Shown one piece after another: positions 1-8,700 of a stretch of DNA of 64,000 nucleotides. Source of the DNA: Bacillus dicomae. Its GTDB lineage: Bacteria > Bacillota > Bacilli > Bacillales > Bacillaceae_G. The stretch's first letter is position 1. Every line of letters begins with the position of its first letter. The position numbers and the translations under genes were made by a program. Under the pieces are notes generated by a model. That model saw only the letters and a program-made list of their open reading frames with translations. It was not told the DNA's origin and searched no databases. The stretch is taken from assembly GCF_006494425.1 (NCBI RefSeq), contig NZ_VHIV01000005.1, forward strand, positions 159,481 to 223,480, given 5' to 3'.

Positions 1-765
1 TTAGGAACTGAAAAATATATGAAATACCACGATTCAAAAATGTGGGATGAAGTATATATGAGTGATGAGCAATTAGGTTGGTTAAAACAAAATTTAGAAG
101 AATATAGTCAAAAAGATAAAAATAAGCCAATCTTCATTTTCTCTCATCACGTTTTACCTGATACAGTATCTGGATCAAGACAATCACCGTACTTACAAGA
201 TTATTTAAACGTTGATAAGTTGTACGATATATTAAAAGACTATCCGCAAGTTGTTTTCTTCACGAGTCATACACATTGGGATTTAAACTTGCCAGACTGG
301 GCTGCTAAAAAGAAAATTGCAGGCGGAGATAAAAAAGGATTTACTGTTGTAAATACGGGCGGGATTGAAACGGGCTGGATGTCGGCTGGACCAAATGGCG
401 GAGAGAAGACCGCTCCTGATGGCTATTCATTTAAACAAGGGTTGCAAGTGAAAGCATATGGTAGCGATGTAATGGTGACAGCTTATGATTATAAACGTGA
501 TAAGGAAATAAAGAAATTATTAATTAGTGATTCGAAAGTTGCACAAATGGGACCAAATGTAACAGCTGATGATAGTAAAAATGTAATCGTCGATGCAACG
601 GAGTATATGGAGTACAATGTAGAAGGAACGAACGAGTGGCATACGTATAATCCAGGGAATCCTCCGAAATTTGATGGGAATAAAATTGTATACGTACGTC
701 ATAAAGGGGAAATGAATTTAGAGCCAGGATTAGCACAGCTTCTTCGTTTCTCGGCAAATAAGTGA
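1..765 (+). CDS. Metallophosphoesterase, C-terminal part (5' end outside window)
   Basis: The reading frame is open from base 1, so the N-terminus with the first metal-binding motifs lies upstream. The visible part contains the late phosphoesterase motifs: FSHHV at about residue 48 and SHTHWD at about residue 88, the latter matching the GHxH-type metal motif of calcineurin-like phosphoesterases. After about residue 130 comes a region without enzymatic motifs, like the C-terminal accessory domain (DUF4073-like) found in Bacillus metallophosphoesterases. The substrate cannot be inferred. A terminator follows the stop at once. The family is fairly sure; the accessory-domain name is from memory. 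Confidence 0.8.
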   Translation, partial: LGTEKYMKYHDSKMWDEVYMSDEQLGWLKQNLEEYSQKDKNKPIFIFSHHVLPDTVSGSRQSPYLQDYLNVDKLYDILKDYPQVVFFTSHTHWDLNLPDWAAKKKIAGGDKKGFTVVNTGGIETGWMSAGPNGGEKTAPDGYSFKQGLQVKAYGSDVMVTAYDYKRDKEIKKLLISDSKVAQMGPNVTADDSKNVIVDATEYMEYNVEGTNEWHTYNPGNPPKFDGNKIVYVRHKGEMNLEPGLAQLLRFSANK

Positions 766-772
766 TTGGAAG

Positions 773-806
773 GGGTCCACATTTAAATGTGTGGGCTCTT
801 TTTGTT
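773..806 (+). terminator. Rho-independent terminator
   Basis: An inverted repeat built on GTCCACATTT / AAATGTGTGGGC is followed by a T-rich run. It lies just after the stop of the phosphoesterase. Confidence 0.8.
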
Positions 807-828
807 TTGTCGTTTTTTGTCGGTAAGT

Positions 829-990
829 CGATATATTTGAAAAATCGCTGATATAAATTAAGAAACGCTGATATATTTTGAAAATCGCCGATATAAATTG
901 AGAATCGCTGATATATTTGAAAACCCGCTCATATAAATTTCTTGTACCGTGCTGAACTCCAAAACACTCGTATAATTTCATGTACCGTAC
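829..990. repeat. Degenerate tandem repeat, 20 bp unit in a 40 bp super-repeat
   Basis: ATATATTTGA-like and ATATAAATT-like units alternate with CGCT/CGCC at exactly 20 bp steps (starts at 831, 851, 871, 891, 911, 931). A further diverged copy lies 40 bp on (TATAATTTCATGTACCGT near 971, compared with ATAAATTTCTTGTACCGT at 932). The array fills the gap between the phosphoesterase terminator and dcyD. Confidence 0.75.
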
Positions 991-1103
991 TAGAGATTGA
1001 AATTCCAATACATTTTTCCCCCAGAAAGATGACTTCATCATTTTTACATGCAATAATAGTAACGTTACATACATTGTGAAGAAGTACAAAAGGAGCGTTA
1101 TTT

Positions 1104-2099
1104 ATGAATTTAGCTAAATTCCCGAGAAAAAAATATACAGAGTCATATACACCAATTGAAAAGTTAAATAATTTTTCTGAGGCACTTGGTGGGCCGACTA
1201 TTTATTTTAAACGAGATGATTTACTTGGTTTAACAGCTGGTGGTAATAAGACGAGAAAGTTAGAGTTTCTAGTTGCGGATGCACAGGCAAAGGGTGCAGA
1301 TACGTTAATTACAGCTGGTGGTATTCAGTCAAATCATTGCCGCCTAACACTTGCAGCTGCGGTAAAAGAGAAAATGAAATGTATCCTTGTATTAGAAGAA
1401 GGGCTTGAGCCAGAAGGGAAGCCAGACTTTAACGGAAACTATTTCTTATATCATTTACTAGGTGCTGAAAATGTCATTGTTGTACCAAACGGAGCAGATC
1501 TTATGGATGAGATGCATAAAGTTGCGAAAGAAGTAAGTGAAAAAGGTAATACACCATATGTAATACCAGTTGGTGGGTCAAATCCTACTGGTGCAATGGG
1601 ATACGTTGCTTGTGCGCAAGAAATTATGGCGCAATCATTTGACCAAGGAATTGATTTTAGTTCAGTTGTTTGCGTAAGTGGTAGCGGCGGTATGCACGCT
1701 GGTTTAATTACTGGTTTTTCTGGAACACAAAGTAACATCCCAGTAATCGGAATTAACGTAAGTAGAGGAAAAGCAGAGCAAGAAGAGAAAGTAGCAAAAC
1801 TTGTAGAGGAAACGTCAGCTCACGTTGGAATTCCAAACTTTATCCCACGCGAAGCGGTTACATGCTTTGATGAATATGTAGGACCGGGTTACGCGTTACC
1901 AACGCCAGAAATGGTGGAAGCTGTTCAATTACTTGCGAAAACAGAAGGTATTTTACTTGATCCAGTGTATACAGGTAAAGCGGTAGCAGGACTAATCGAC
2001 TTAATTAAAAAAGGCAAATTTAATAAAGAAGACAACATTTTATTCGTACATTCAGGTGGTTCACCAGCGTTATATGCGAATACGTCTTTATTTGCGTAA
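1104..2099 (+). CDS. dcyD: D-cysteine desulfhydrase (PLP-dependent)
   Basis: The 331-residue length is typical of the family. D-cysteine desulfhydrase cleaves D-cysteine to pyruvate, H2S and ammonia in the cytoplasm and is close to ACC deaminases. The PLP lysine sits in AGGNKTRKLE at about residue 47-56, preceded by KRDDL. The stretch GGIQSNHCR and the phosphate-binding loop SGSGGMHAG near 194 fit fold-type II PLP enzymes. The start has a good AAGGAG site 8 bases upstream. A perfect 10 bp palindrome, GTAACGTTAC, lies at 1059-1068 in the leader and could be an operator. A terminator follows, so it looks monocistronic. Confidence 0.88.
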   Translation: MNLAKFPRKKYTESYTPIEKLNNFSEALGGPTIYFKRDDLLGLTAGGNKTRKLEFLVADAQAKGADTLITAGGIQSNHCRLTLAAAVKEKMKCILVLEEGLEPEGKPDFNGNYFLYHLLGAENVIVVPNGADLMDEMHKVAKEVSEKGNTPYVIPVGGSNPTGAMGYVACAQEIMAQSFDQGIDFSSVVCVSGSGGMHAGLITGFSGTQSNIPVIGINVSRGKAEQEEKVAKLVEETSAHVGIPNFIPREAVTCFDEYVGPGYALPTPEMVEAVQLLAKTEGILLDPVYTGKAVAGLIDLIKKGKFNKEDNILFVHSGGSPALYANTSLFA

Positions 2100-2104
2100 T
2101 TATG

Positions 2105-2131
2105 AAAGCATTGGGTATCCAATGCTTTTTT
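2105..2131 (+). terminator. Rho-independent terminator of dcyD
   Basis: A perfect 10 bp stem, AAAGCATTGG / CCAATGCTTT, has a 4-base loop and is followed by a T run. Confidence 0.9.
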
Positions 2132-2171
2132 GTTATATACTGGAATTACCAAAGTGTAAGAGGAGGAGTAT

Positions 2172-2279
2172 ATGAGTTCAAATTTAAAATGGATCATATA
2201 TACAGTACTCAGCATTTCTATTCTATTAATTTCATTTGTGGCTTATGGAGTTTATGTATCCCGCTTTAATGGGCAGTAA
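2172..2279 (+). CDS. Small single-span membrane protein (35 aa), tail supplied by a repeat
   Basis: The ATG follows a strong AAGAGGAGGAG site. The product begins MSSNLKW and has one hydrophobic segment from residue 8 to about 28, giving a single-pass membrane microprotein. The last codons (SRFNGQ and the stop) fall inside the dispersed ~150 bp element that begins at about 2258, so the insertion appears to have replaced or created the C-terminus. The function is unknown. The ribosome binding site argues that it is translated. Confidence 0.6.
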   Translation: MSSNLKWIIYTVLSISILLISFVAYGVYVSRFNGQ

Positions 2280-2412
2280 GACCCCCACCTCAAAATTTAG
2301 CGAAAGCAAAGAAGTTAGGTGGGGGTCGGGCTGCCCATAAAAGTCCGATTGGTGAAGGCTAATAATCAGTGGGGGATGAAGAAAACCCCCACTGATTAAA
2401 GTTTCACTTTAT
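2258..2412. repeat. Dispersed ~150 bp element, copy 1 (bcr1-like)
   Basis: It is nearly identical to 43467-43623: both read CCCGCTT.AATGGGCAGTAAG at the left and GTTTCACTTTAT at the right. Inside are two strong inverted repeats, ACCCCCACCT...AGGTGGGGGT and AATCAGTGGGGG...CCCCCACTGATT. The right end is TTTAT, and a TTTATGTAT lies at the left. Length, hairpins and the TTTAT flank agree with what I remember of bcr1, a B. cereus-group element of about 155 bp; that name is recollection, not a search. Confidence 0.8.
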
Positions 2413-2419
2413 ATTTCAC

Positions 2420-2710
2420 TTAAGTGAAATGGTAACCAAACCAAAGGAAAAATAAAATAATTGCTGTGTTAAATAGAGTAAAACATAAACCGATAGTTGC
2501 TAAAATTTTTTTCTCAGTTCGGCTACAAAAAGAGATGACCGCTAATAGGATTGCTATAACAGCGGAAGCTAATATGAAGTAGGCGAAAGGTACGACATAT
2601 GCTACGCCAACTCTGTCTAAAATAGGTGAGAAGAGAAAGAGATTAATAGTAACGAATATACTTACAATGAGAAACGTATAACTTTTCCAAGTGTATGTTT
2701 TTAGCTGCAT
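2420..2710 (-). CDS. Small membrane protein, three predicted TM segments (96 aa)
   Basis: The start MQLKTYTWK is chosen because AAAGGAG lies 8 bases upstream; a longer frame up to 2752 lacks such a site. Hydrophobic stretches at about residues 10-28, 38-62 and 70-93 suggest three membrane spans with no catalytic motif. The stop codon lies only eight bases beyond the bcr1-like copy 1, so that element is the immediate 3' flank. I do not recognise the family. Confidence 0.65.
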   Translation of the reverse strand: MQLKTYTWKSYTFLIVSIFVTINLFLFSPILDRVGVAYVVPFAYFILASAVIAILLAVISFCSRTEKKILATIGLCFTLFNTAIILFFLWFGYHFT

Positions 2711-2804
2711 GGATGGTACTCCTTTCCTCGTATTCTTTATATTTCTTACCATAAATTAATTACCTTTATTTTACAATATCCTAAATTTTTATGAGATGAG
2801 GTAG

Positions 2805-3233
2805 ATGAATATGATGGATAGAAATGTGTCTTTCGTTTTTATTATTATTTGTATACTTATAGTAACCGGTTGTTCAAATATAATAGGAAATGAAGAGCAA
2901 AGAATCGAAGTACAAAAACATATTCGTGATAATGAATATAAAGATTTTAAGGTAGTGATAGATAATAATGAAGTGTTGCAAGTAAAGGGAATATTAAAGG
3001 ATACTACTTTTGAAAATAAAAAAGTGGAAATGTCTCGTCCAGCTGATTATCACTTTATTTTTCAATTTAAAAATCCGAAAATAGAGGCGAAAGCTGTGTT
3101 GTATCAAATTTGGGTAAGTCCTAATAAGGATAAAATGGAAATCAAAGCGGAGGAGAATCGGTACGCTCAATTAGAAGGGGAAAATGCAGCCACTCTGTTT
3201 CAGATTGTTACAGGAGAGAAATTAGCTGAATAA
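2805..3233 (+). CDS. Putative lipoprotein (142 aa)
   Basis: The N-terminus has a short charged head, a hydrophobic core and the lipobox IVTGC (Cys23), so the protein should be lipid-anchored on the outer face of the membrane. The mature part is hydrophilic with alternating strand-like segments (FKVVIDNNEVLQVKG, YHFIFQF, AVLYQIWVS), suggesting a compact beta-rich domain. There is no recognisable enzymatic motif. The AGATGAGG stretch before the ATG is a weak ribosome binding site. A second, decayed lipoprotein gene follows, so the pair may once have been an operon. Confidence 0.65.
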   Translation: MNMMDRNVSFVFIIICILIVTGCSNIIGNEEQRIEVQKHIRDNEYKDFKVVIDNNEVLQVKGILKDTTFENKKVEMSRPADYHFIFQFKNPKIEAKAVLYQIWVSPNKDKMEIKAEENRYAQLEGENAATLFQIVTGEKLAE

Positions 3234-3356
3234 ACATATATGGTTATAGAAATTCAGTTCGTATTTTTCATTTTGAGAGATAAATAGTTTTCAACAAAAA
3301 TAGCTATCTTTTTATATTGGAATAAATATTGAGAATCGGATAAAATGGAAAGTGGA

Positions 3357-3402
3357 CATTGACGGATTAATGCACCTTAAGGTGTCCATTAATCCGTCAA
3401 TG
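3357..3402. other. Perfect long inverted repeat (15 bp stem) between lipoprotein genes
   Basis: ATTGACGGATTAATG and its exact reverse complement enclose CACCTTAAGGTGTC, whose first 12 bases are themselves palindromic. The right arm is followed by an A-rich tract, not a T run on the plus strand, so this is not a textbook terminator. It may be a nested cruciform or a regulatory hairpin. Confidence 0.6.
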
Positions 3403-3491
3403 AATAATAAAAAAATATATTGTTTTTACAAAGGTTCGATGTTATGTTTAATTTTCTTAATATAATATTTCACTTATATAGGAGTGGCTAT

Positions 3492-3819
3492 TTGAATAAA
3501 TTAATGTTATTGGTTTTATTGGCTACATGCTGTCTCATGATTGCAGGATGTTCTAATGATGTGATTACACCAAAGGATGAATCTGAAATTTCAACACATG
3601 AAAAGATTAATCGTGTTAACAAAGCTTGGTACAAACATATATAATAGTGTAAGGAAACTTAAAATTGTTGATGATAAAGGTCATAAGGTGAAATGAGTTA
3701 GGACGATAGTAGATGTTGTGAAACGTGTCGAAAAGCGGGAAGCATTTACATGTAGTGAAGTGGGGGAGTATAACTTTATAAAATATGAGACATTAAAATA
3801 TTCACAAAAAAGAGTCTAA
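3492..3819 (+). pseudogene. Decayed lipoprotein gene (frameshift plus in-frame stop)
   Basis: A TTG start at 3492 with AGGAGT upstream opens a 50-residue frame with the lipobox MIAGC. It ends at 3644 after HEKINRVNKAWYKHI. The next frame continues at once with protein-like sequence (SVRKLKIVDDKGHKVK), meets a TGA, then goes on as VRTIVDVVKRVEKREAF...KYETLKYSQKRV up to a stop at 3819. The simplest reading is one lipoprotein gene of about 105 codons broken by a frameshift and a nonsense mutation. An alternative is that the short 50-residue lipoprotein is still made. Confidence 0.55.
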
Positions 3820-4160
3820 AATTAGAACCTTTTTTGTGGATATTTTTCATAAAAGACATTCTAAGGTACTTTCCTCTAACTTGAACCTTCTAAAAATTAT
3901 TTTACTAAGTGAAAGTTCATTGAGAGTATCGCACTTCAAAATTCGGGGAATGCTAGGGGCCCGTAATAGCTTGATTGGTGTGGTTCCTTTTTCACTTTAT
4001 CTACCATATTTATATATCTTTCTATAAAAAATCTAACTTTAAACGATTAAATGAGATAAAAACTAGTTAAAAACAATGAAATTTCAGGAAAAATAAGGTA
4101 CACTAATCAATGGTTTTGGTTTAAAATCAATTGACGTTAATGTATACGGGGGAAAGATTG
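3820..4160. other. Intergenic region
   Basis: No convincing gene is present. At 3964-3990 the run AATAGCTTGATTGGTGTGG resembles one arm of the dispersed palindromic repeat seen elsewhere in the window, but it is diverged and has no partner arm. The remainder is the leader of the L,D-transpeptidase gene. Confidence 0.35.
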
Positions 4161-5606
4161 ATGAACAACAATACAGTAAATGAATCTGTTGAAGAAGTTG
4201 AGAAAAAACGAGTAAGATCCAAAAAACGTTTTACAAATTGGAAGCTTATCGCAGCAGGTGGCGGTGTAATTGCACTTCTCCTTGGGGGAATGAGTTACTA
4301 TCAGGCAACTCACTTTAATTCTAATGTTACGATTAATGATACAAAAGTCGGTGGTTTGAGCGCTGATGAGGCAATACAGAAATTAAAAACATCTGGACTA
4401 GCAAACAAAGTCTATATTGATCAACAACAAATTTTAGATGAAAAAGAGACAAAGACGGAACTGACGGAAAAAGATTTGCCGCAAGTTAAGAAACTATTAA
4501 AAAGCCAGTGGACATTTTTCCCTTCTTCAAAGGAAAAAGATTATTCATTGTTACCGGAAAAGGCAGAGCAGTATCGTAGTGAAACGATGAAAAAACTTGT
4601 AGAAGAAAAGCTTGTTTCTATGAATACACAATTAAAAGAGCCTCAAGATGCTATGGCGAAGCTTGAACAAGGAAAAGTTGTTATTTCGAAGAGCGTTGAT
4701 GGAAAACAATATGACGTGACGAGTCTACTAAAAGATTACGACAAGCAGAAGCATAAAAGCGAAATTCATCTAAAGTCTGCATACATACAGCCTATTAAAG
4801 AAGACGATCCGATTATCAAAAAAGAAGAGAAAGCATTACAGAATCTTCTTGAGCAGTCCGTTGATTATAAAGTGCAGGATGAAGTGTATTCATTAAAAGC
4901 GAAAGATTTAATTCAAAATGCCTCTATGTCAAAGGATATGAAAGTGACAATCGATGCGAGCGATATTAAGAATAAGATTGCTGAAATTAATAAAGCTAAA
5001 TCTACATTACATAAAGACTTTGCATTTAAAACGCATTCTGGTTCGATCATATCAGTAAAAGGACAAGGATACGGCTGGGCGCTAGATGTGGAAAAAGAAA
5101 CAAAACAAGTTCAACAAGCCTTTGAGAAAGGCGAAAAATCACTTTCTGCTTCTAACATTCACGGAAATGGTTGGGAGAAGGAAGGAATCGGTTATAAAAC
5201 AACATCGAATAATGGCATCGGAGACACATATGCAGAAGTATCCATTGCGGATCAACAAATTTGGATTTACAAAGATGGCAAACTGGTTCTTACAACAAAT
5301 GTAGTGACGGGTAAACATAGCACGGGTGAAGATACATCACCAGGTGTGTGGTACGTTTTATATAAACGAACACCATACACACTGAGAGGCAGTGCAGTAG
5401 GTAAAGCTGATTATGCAGTTAAAGTAGATTATTGGGTTCCATTCACAAATAGCGGTCAAGGATTCCACGATGCTGGCTGGCGAAAAGACTGGGGAAATAA
5501 TGCTTATTTAACAGGAGGATCTGGCGGTTGTGTAAACCTTCTTCCTAACGTTGCGAAAACTGTGTATGATAGTTTGAATACGTATGATCCAGTTATAGTG
5601 TATTAG
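4161..5606 (+). CDS. L,D-transpeptidase with peptidoglycan-binding domain, membrane anchored
   Basis: The start MNNNTVNESV is preferred because GGGGGAAAG lies just upstream; an alternative ATG is 30 bases earlier. A basic cytoplasmic head (KKRVRSKKRF) is followed by one TM segment at about residues 28-45. A long extracellular region follows with a G/Y-type peptidoglycan-binding repeat (VGGLSADEAIQKL). The C-terminal 130 residues are a YkuD catalytic domain, with YAEVSIADQQIWIYKDG at its start, a His in FHDAGWR and the catalytic Cys in GGSGGCVNL. Such enzymes make 3-3 crosslinks or attach proteins to peptidoglycan. The gene stands alone and ends in a terminator. Confidence 0.88.
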   Translation: MNNNTVNESVEEVEKKRVRSKKRFTNWKLIAAGGGVIALLLGGMSYYQATHFNSNVTINDTKVGGLSADEAIQKLKTSGLANKVYIDQQQILDEKETKTELTEKDLPQVKKLLKSQWTFFPSSKEKDYSLLPEKAEQYRSETMKKLVEEKLVSMNTQLKEPQDAMAKLEQGKVVISKSVDGKQYDVTSLLKDYDKQKHKSEIHLKSAYIQPIKEDDPIIKKEEKALQNLLEQSVDYKVQDEVYSLKAKDLIQNASMSKDMKVTIDASDIKNKIAEINKAKSTLHKDFAFKTHSGSIISVKGQGYGWALDVEKETKQVQQAFEKGEKSLSASNIHGNGWEKEGIGYKTTSNNGIGDTYAEVSIADQQIWIYKDGKLVLTTNVVTGKHSTGEDTSPGVWYVLYKRTPYTLRGSAVGKADYAVKVDYWVPFTNSGQGFHDAGWRKDWGNNAYLTGGSGGCVNLLPNVAKTVYDSLNTYDPVIVY

Positions 5607-5672
5607 AAAATAGCTACGTATTAAAAACTTAAACGAATAAACAAAGCAGGAAATCTTACCTGATGGTACATG

Positions 5673-5730
5673 AAAAAACACCTCTTGCATTCGCATGCTA
5701 AATGTGCAAATGCGATCGAGGTGTTTTTGT
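5673..5730 (+). terminator. Terminator hairpin after L,D-transpeptidase
   Basis: AAACACCTC pairs with GAGGTGTTT around an internal TGCATTCGCAT / ATGCGA region. A T run follows on the plus strand and an A run precedes it. Confidence 0.75.
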
Positions 5731-5987
5731 TTAAAGACAAGGGTGCATTGCTTATAAGAAACAAAGTGGGAAGAGATTGAGATGGAAAAATAGGTGTACA
5801 AATAATCAATAAAATTGACACTGAATATCATTTTCATTTATTATGGAATCGTCGTATGTAATTGGAAATGATCTTTGTAAAAAAGTCTATTTTTTATATT
5901 GATATAATAGATTTCTATTAAGTTGTCATATTTAAAAACTATCATTAAATCTTTCAAGAATTTAAAAGTAGGAAAGGGTAATATAAA

Positions 5988-6203
5988 ATGAACTGGAAAA
6001 AAGGCGGATTATGGGTTATTATTTTTTTCGTTGTAAAAGGCACAATTTCTACACTTTTAATCGTTACAGGTGCTAAATATTTTGATTTGTCATTTATGCA
6101 ACTTATCGTATTGATCCTCACTTTATTAGTGATTTCTCTAATAAGTCGAAAATTGCTGTATAGACATAGAAAAAACAAAAAGCAAAAAGAGCTAAATATA
6201 TAA
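5988..6203 (+). CDS. Small membrane protein, two TM segments (71 aa)
   Basis: GGAAAGGG lies about 8 bases before the ATG. The sequence has a short basic head (MNWKKGG), hydrophobic segments at residues 7-27 and 34-54, and a strongly basic tail (RKLLYRHRKNKKQK), predicting a two-span protein with both ends in the cytoplasm. A terminator follows directly. I do not recognise the family. Confidence 0.65.
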   Translation: MNWKKGGLWVIIFFVVKGTISTLLIVTGAKYFDLSFMQLIVLILTLLVISLISRKLLYRHRKNKKQKELNI

Positions 6204-6205
6204 GG

Positions 6206-6239
6206 AAGCCCCAGAGACCTTTGGATTTCTGGGGTTTTA
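6206..6239 (+). terminator. Rho-independent terminator
   Basis: AAGCCCCAGA pairs with TCTGGGGTTTT just after the stop of the small membrane protein. Confidence 0.85.
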
Positions 6240-6411
6240 CTTATTCAATAGTGCGTTTTGGGCCCGCGATACGAATGGTACACTCCATTAGTTTTATCGG
6301 TTGTAGATCAACAATTATCTAATTTTATCAAAAAAATAGAAAACTCTTTTCTTTTTCTTTTATTTCATTTAATATCAATAAGGGCACCAAAAAATAGATA
6401 GGGGTGCTAAA

Positions 6412-7041
6412 ATGTACGGTATTATTAATTACGAAGTGTTTTTACTAACCGGAATTTTATTAAATCTAATTCCTGGTGCAGACACCATGTATATTGTGGG
6501 AAGAAGTATTTCACAAGGTAGAAAAGCAGGTGTGTATTCTGTTTTTGGTATTATTACTGGCTCTTTAGTTCATACGTTATTGGTTGCTTTTGGTTTGTCT
6601 ATCATACTTACAAAATCCGTTGTGTTATTTAACACCATTAAGGTTATAGGTGTTATCTATCTTGTATATTTAGGAATTAAAATGATACTTGATAAGACAA
6701 ATGTAGCTTTTCAAGCCCCATCCAATAAATTGAACATTAGAAAGATATATTTACAAGGACTCTTAACAAGTCTTACGAATCCAAAAGTCTCTTTATTCTT
6801 TATTGCATTTCTGCCGCAGTTTATAGATACAAGGGCTGCAGGTCCTATACCTTTTATCATTTTAGGAATTACTTTTACAGTAACTGGACTATTGTGGTGT
6901 TTATTTGTTGCTTATTTCTCTTCCTATGTCACCAAAAAATTAAGAGGAAATCAAAAGGTAGGAATGATTCTAAATAAAGTAACAGGACTGATTTTTATTG
7001 GAATGGGGTTAAAGTTGCTTCAAACGAAGGCTCCTCAATAA
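6412..7041 (+). CDS. LysE/RhtB-family amino acid exporter
   Basis: At 209 residues it has the usual size of the LysE superfamily. The family signature near the N-terminus is present (NLIPGADTMYIVGRSISQGRKAG begins at about residue 18). Six hydrophobic segments can be traced, with SLTNPKVSLFFIAFLPQF at about 124-141 as the second conserved block. Such proteins export amino acids or their analogues; the substrate is not predictable here. Its own GGGG ribosome binding site and flanking terminators suggest a single-gene unit. Confidence 0.88.
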   Translation: MYGIINYEVFLLTGILLNLIPGADTMYIVGRSISQGRKAGVYSVFGIITGSLVHTLLVAFGLSIILTKSVVLFNTIKVIGVIYLVYLGIKMILDKTNVAFQAPSNKLNIRKIYLQGLLTSLTNPKVSLFFIAFLPQFIDTRAAGPIPFIILGITFTVTGLLWCLFVAYFSSYVTKKLRGNQKVGMILNKVTGLIFIGMGLKLLQTKAPQ

Positions 7042-7110
7042 ACATGAATAATAAAAAAATGCCCCCTTTTAAGAGATGTTATTTTTAAATTAAGTTAATT
7101 TCTATATATT

Positions 7111-7142
7111 AAAAAGCCCCTTCAAATTTGAAGGGGCTTTTT
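7111..7142. terminator. Perfect terminator hairpin
   Basis: AAAAAGCCCCTTCAAA is followed by its exact complement and a T run. It can act in both directions. Confidence 0.9.
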
Positions 7143-7441
7143 GCTTGTTATTTTGATTTATCTAAAAATTCATTTCATAGTGCATGATCTATTTTAATCA
7201 ATTGTCATGTATATATGTGTCCTCCAATAACAAGGTTAAATCCATTCAGTTCGTCATCGTAGCTTCGTTATCTTGCGGTTACATTCCCAAATGCGTACAA
7301 TAGCGTGCCTTCAAGGTTATACTGATGCTGGAGGTGGTTCTTTTATGTGGTACAGACATTAGTTGAAAGATAGGTTTTGCCTGCTCTGACTTATATTGTA
7401 AACTTGATAATTTATAAAAGTGGATTTAACGGGGGGATATT
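7143..7441. other. Intergenic region before MFS gene
   Basis: No gene is supported in this stretch. The last bases carry the GGGGGGATATT ribosome binding site for the MFS gene at 7442. Confidence 0.4.
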
Positions 7442-8686
7442 ATGAAAGATAGCAAACATTTTCATTTTCACAAGCTTTGGCTAGGGCAGTCTATAAGTTT
7501 ATTAGGTACTCAGTTTACAATAGTAGCTTTGCCGCTTTTTGCATTAGAGGTGTTACGAACAAGTGAAGCAAATGCTGCTATGCTTCGTGGGGTTATATTC
7601 GTCCCTTACCTAATTTTTGGGTTAGTAGCCGGTGCTTTAATAGACATTTTCCATAGAAAAAATGTCTTGCTAATTTGTAGTATATGTCAAGGAATATTGT
7701 TTTTATCAGTATTCATACCGACTGTAACAAATATAATAACGTTCCCTTTACTGGTATTTATTATGTTTTTAAATGGAATATTCACCACGTTTTACAACAT
7801 TGCCATTCCTTCTTTCTTACCGGAAATAGTAACAGATAAAGACAACTTAAAAAAAGCAAATGCTCAACTAGCACTTTCGGAGTCTCTTTCTATAGTAATT
7901 GGTCCTATGCTAGCTGGAATCGTCATTACTCTAGTCGGATTAACAGGATCGTTTACTGTTGACGCAGTAACGTATTTTGTTTGTTTTATGTTTGTATTAT
8001 TTATTTCAAAGTTTAAACCGCATACAGAGGGGGCTTTAAAAGACGTAAATTTAAAATCCATATACCAAAACATATATGAAGGTTTGATATATTTCAAAAA
8101 ACACCCTGTATTAGAGCCAATTGTGACATGTGGTGCTGTTTACGGTTTTTTTAAATACATACTAAATAGCATTTTAGTAATATTCCTTTATAAGGTAATG
8201 GGGTTATCTGAAATTGAAATAGGGTTTGTTGTAGGTTCAGCAGCGGTCGGATTTTTAATAGGTAATACGGTTCTCATGAAAAAAAGTCAACAAATTAATA
8301 ATACAAAAATGCTTATTTATAGCGCTACTGTATCAGTTACCGGTTTGGCTTTTATACCGATAATGGGATATATGGGAACAGTTTACGGTATAGTAGCCGC
8401 AAGTATCATACATGGTATGGGAGAAGGTGTATTTGGCCCTTACGCTGCAACTATACGACAACTTGCCTCACCAAATCACATGCTGGGCCGAGTAAATGCT
8501 GTACAGCGCACGCTTAATTGGGGAGCTTGGGCATTGGGAAGTTTTGCTAGTACATTTTTAATTTCTATATTTGGGCTTCAAACTACGTTATTTATAGGAG
8601 GTTTCGGAACAACATTGTGTTTAGTGGCGTTGTTAAGACGAGGCGTATCAAAAGGAACTGACATTGAATATACGAGTTCATTTTAG
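7442..8686 (+). CDS. MFS exporter (MefA / enterobactin-exporter type)
   Basis: The 414-residue protein has twelve likely membrane spans. The N-terminal LWLGQSISLLGTQFTIVALPL is the start typical of the MFS_3 group, which includes macrolide efflux proteins and enterobactin exporters. The loop AGALIDIFHRKNVLL at about residues 60-74 is the MFS motif A region (G-x-x-x-D-x-x-x-R/K). The start has GGGGGG six bases upstream. The gene is followed at 15 bases by a very short frame that repeats its C-terminal residues KGTDIE. The substrate is unknown, most likely a small toxic compound or siderophore. Confidence 0.82.
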   Translation: MKDSKHFHFHKLWLGQSISLLGTQFTIVALPLFALEVLRTSEANAAMLRGVIFVPYLIFGLVAGALIDIFHRKNVLLICSICQGILFLSVFIPTVTNIITFPLLVFIMFLNGIFTTFYNIAIPSFLPEIVTDKDNLKKANAQLALSESLSIVIGPMLAGIVITLVGLTGSFTVDAVTYFVCFMFVLFISKFKPHTEGALKDVNLKSIYQNIYEGLIYFKKHPVLEPIVTCGAVYGFFKYILNSILVIFLYKVMGLSEIEIGFVVGSAAVGFLIGNTVLMKKSQQINNTKMLIYSATVSVTGLAFIPIMGYMGTVYGIVAASIIHGMGEGVFGPYAATIRQLASPNHMLGRVNAVQRTLNWGAWALGSFASTFLISIFGLQTTLFIGGFGTTLCLVALLRRGVSKGTDIEYTSSF

Positions 8687-8700
8687 GGGAGCTGATATTG

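Noticed and set aside
829-990. CRISPR-like array
   Set aside because: The units are contiguous 20 bp degenerate repeats without unique spacers, and no cas genes are present.
3836-4027. 63-codon frame before the L,D-transpeptidase gene
   Set aside because: No ribosome binding site, mixed composition, and it overlaps only diverged repeat-like sequence.
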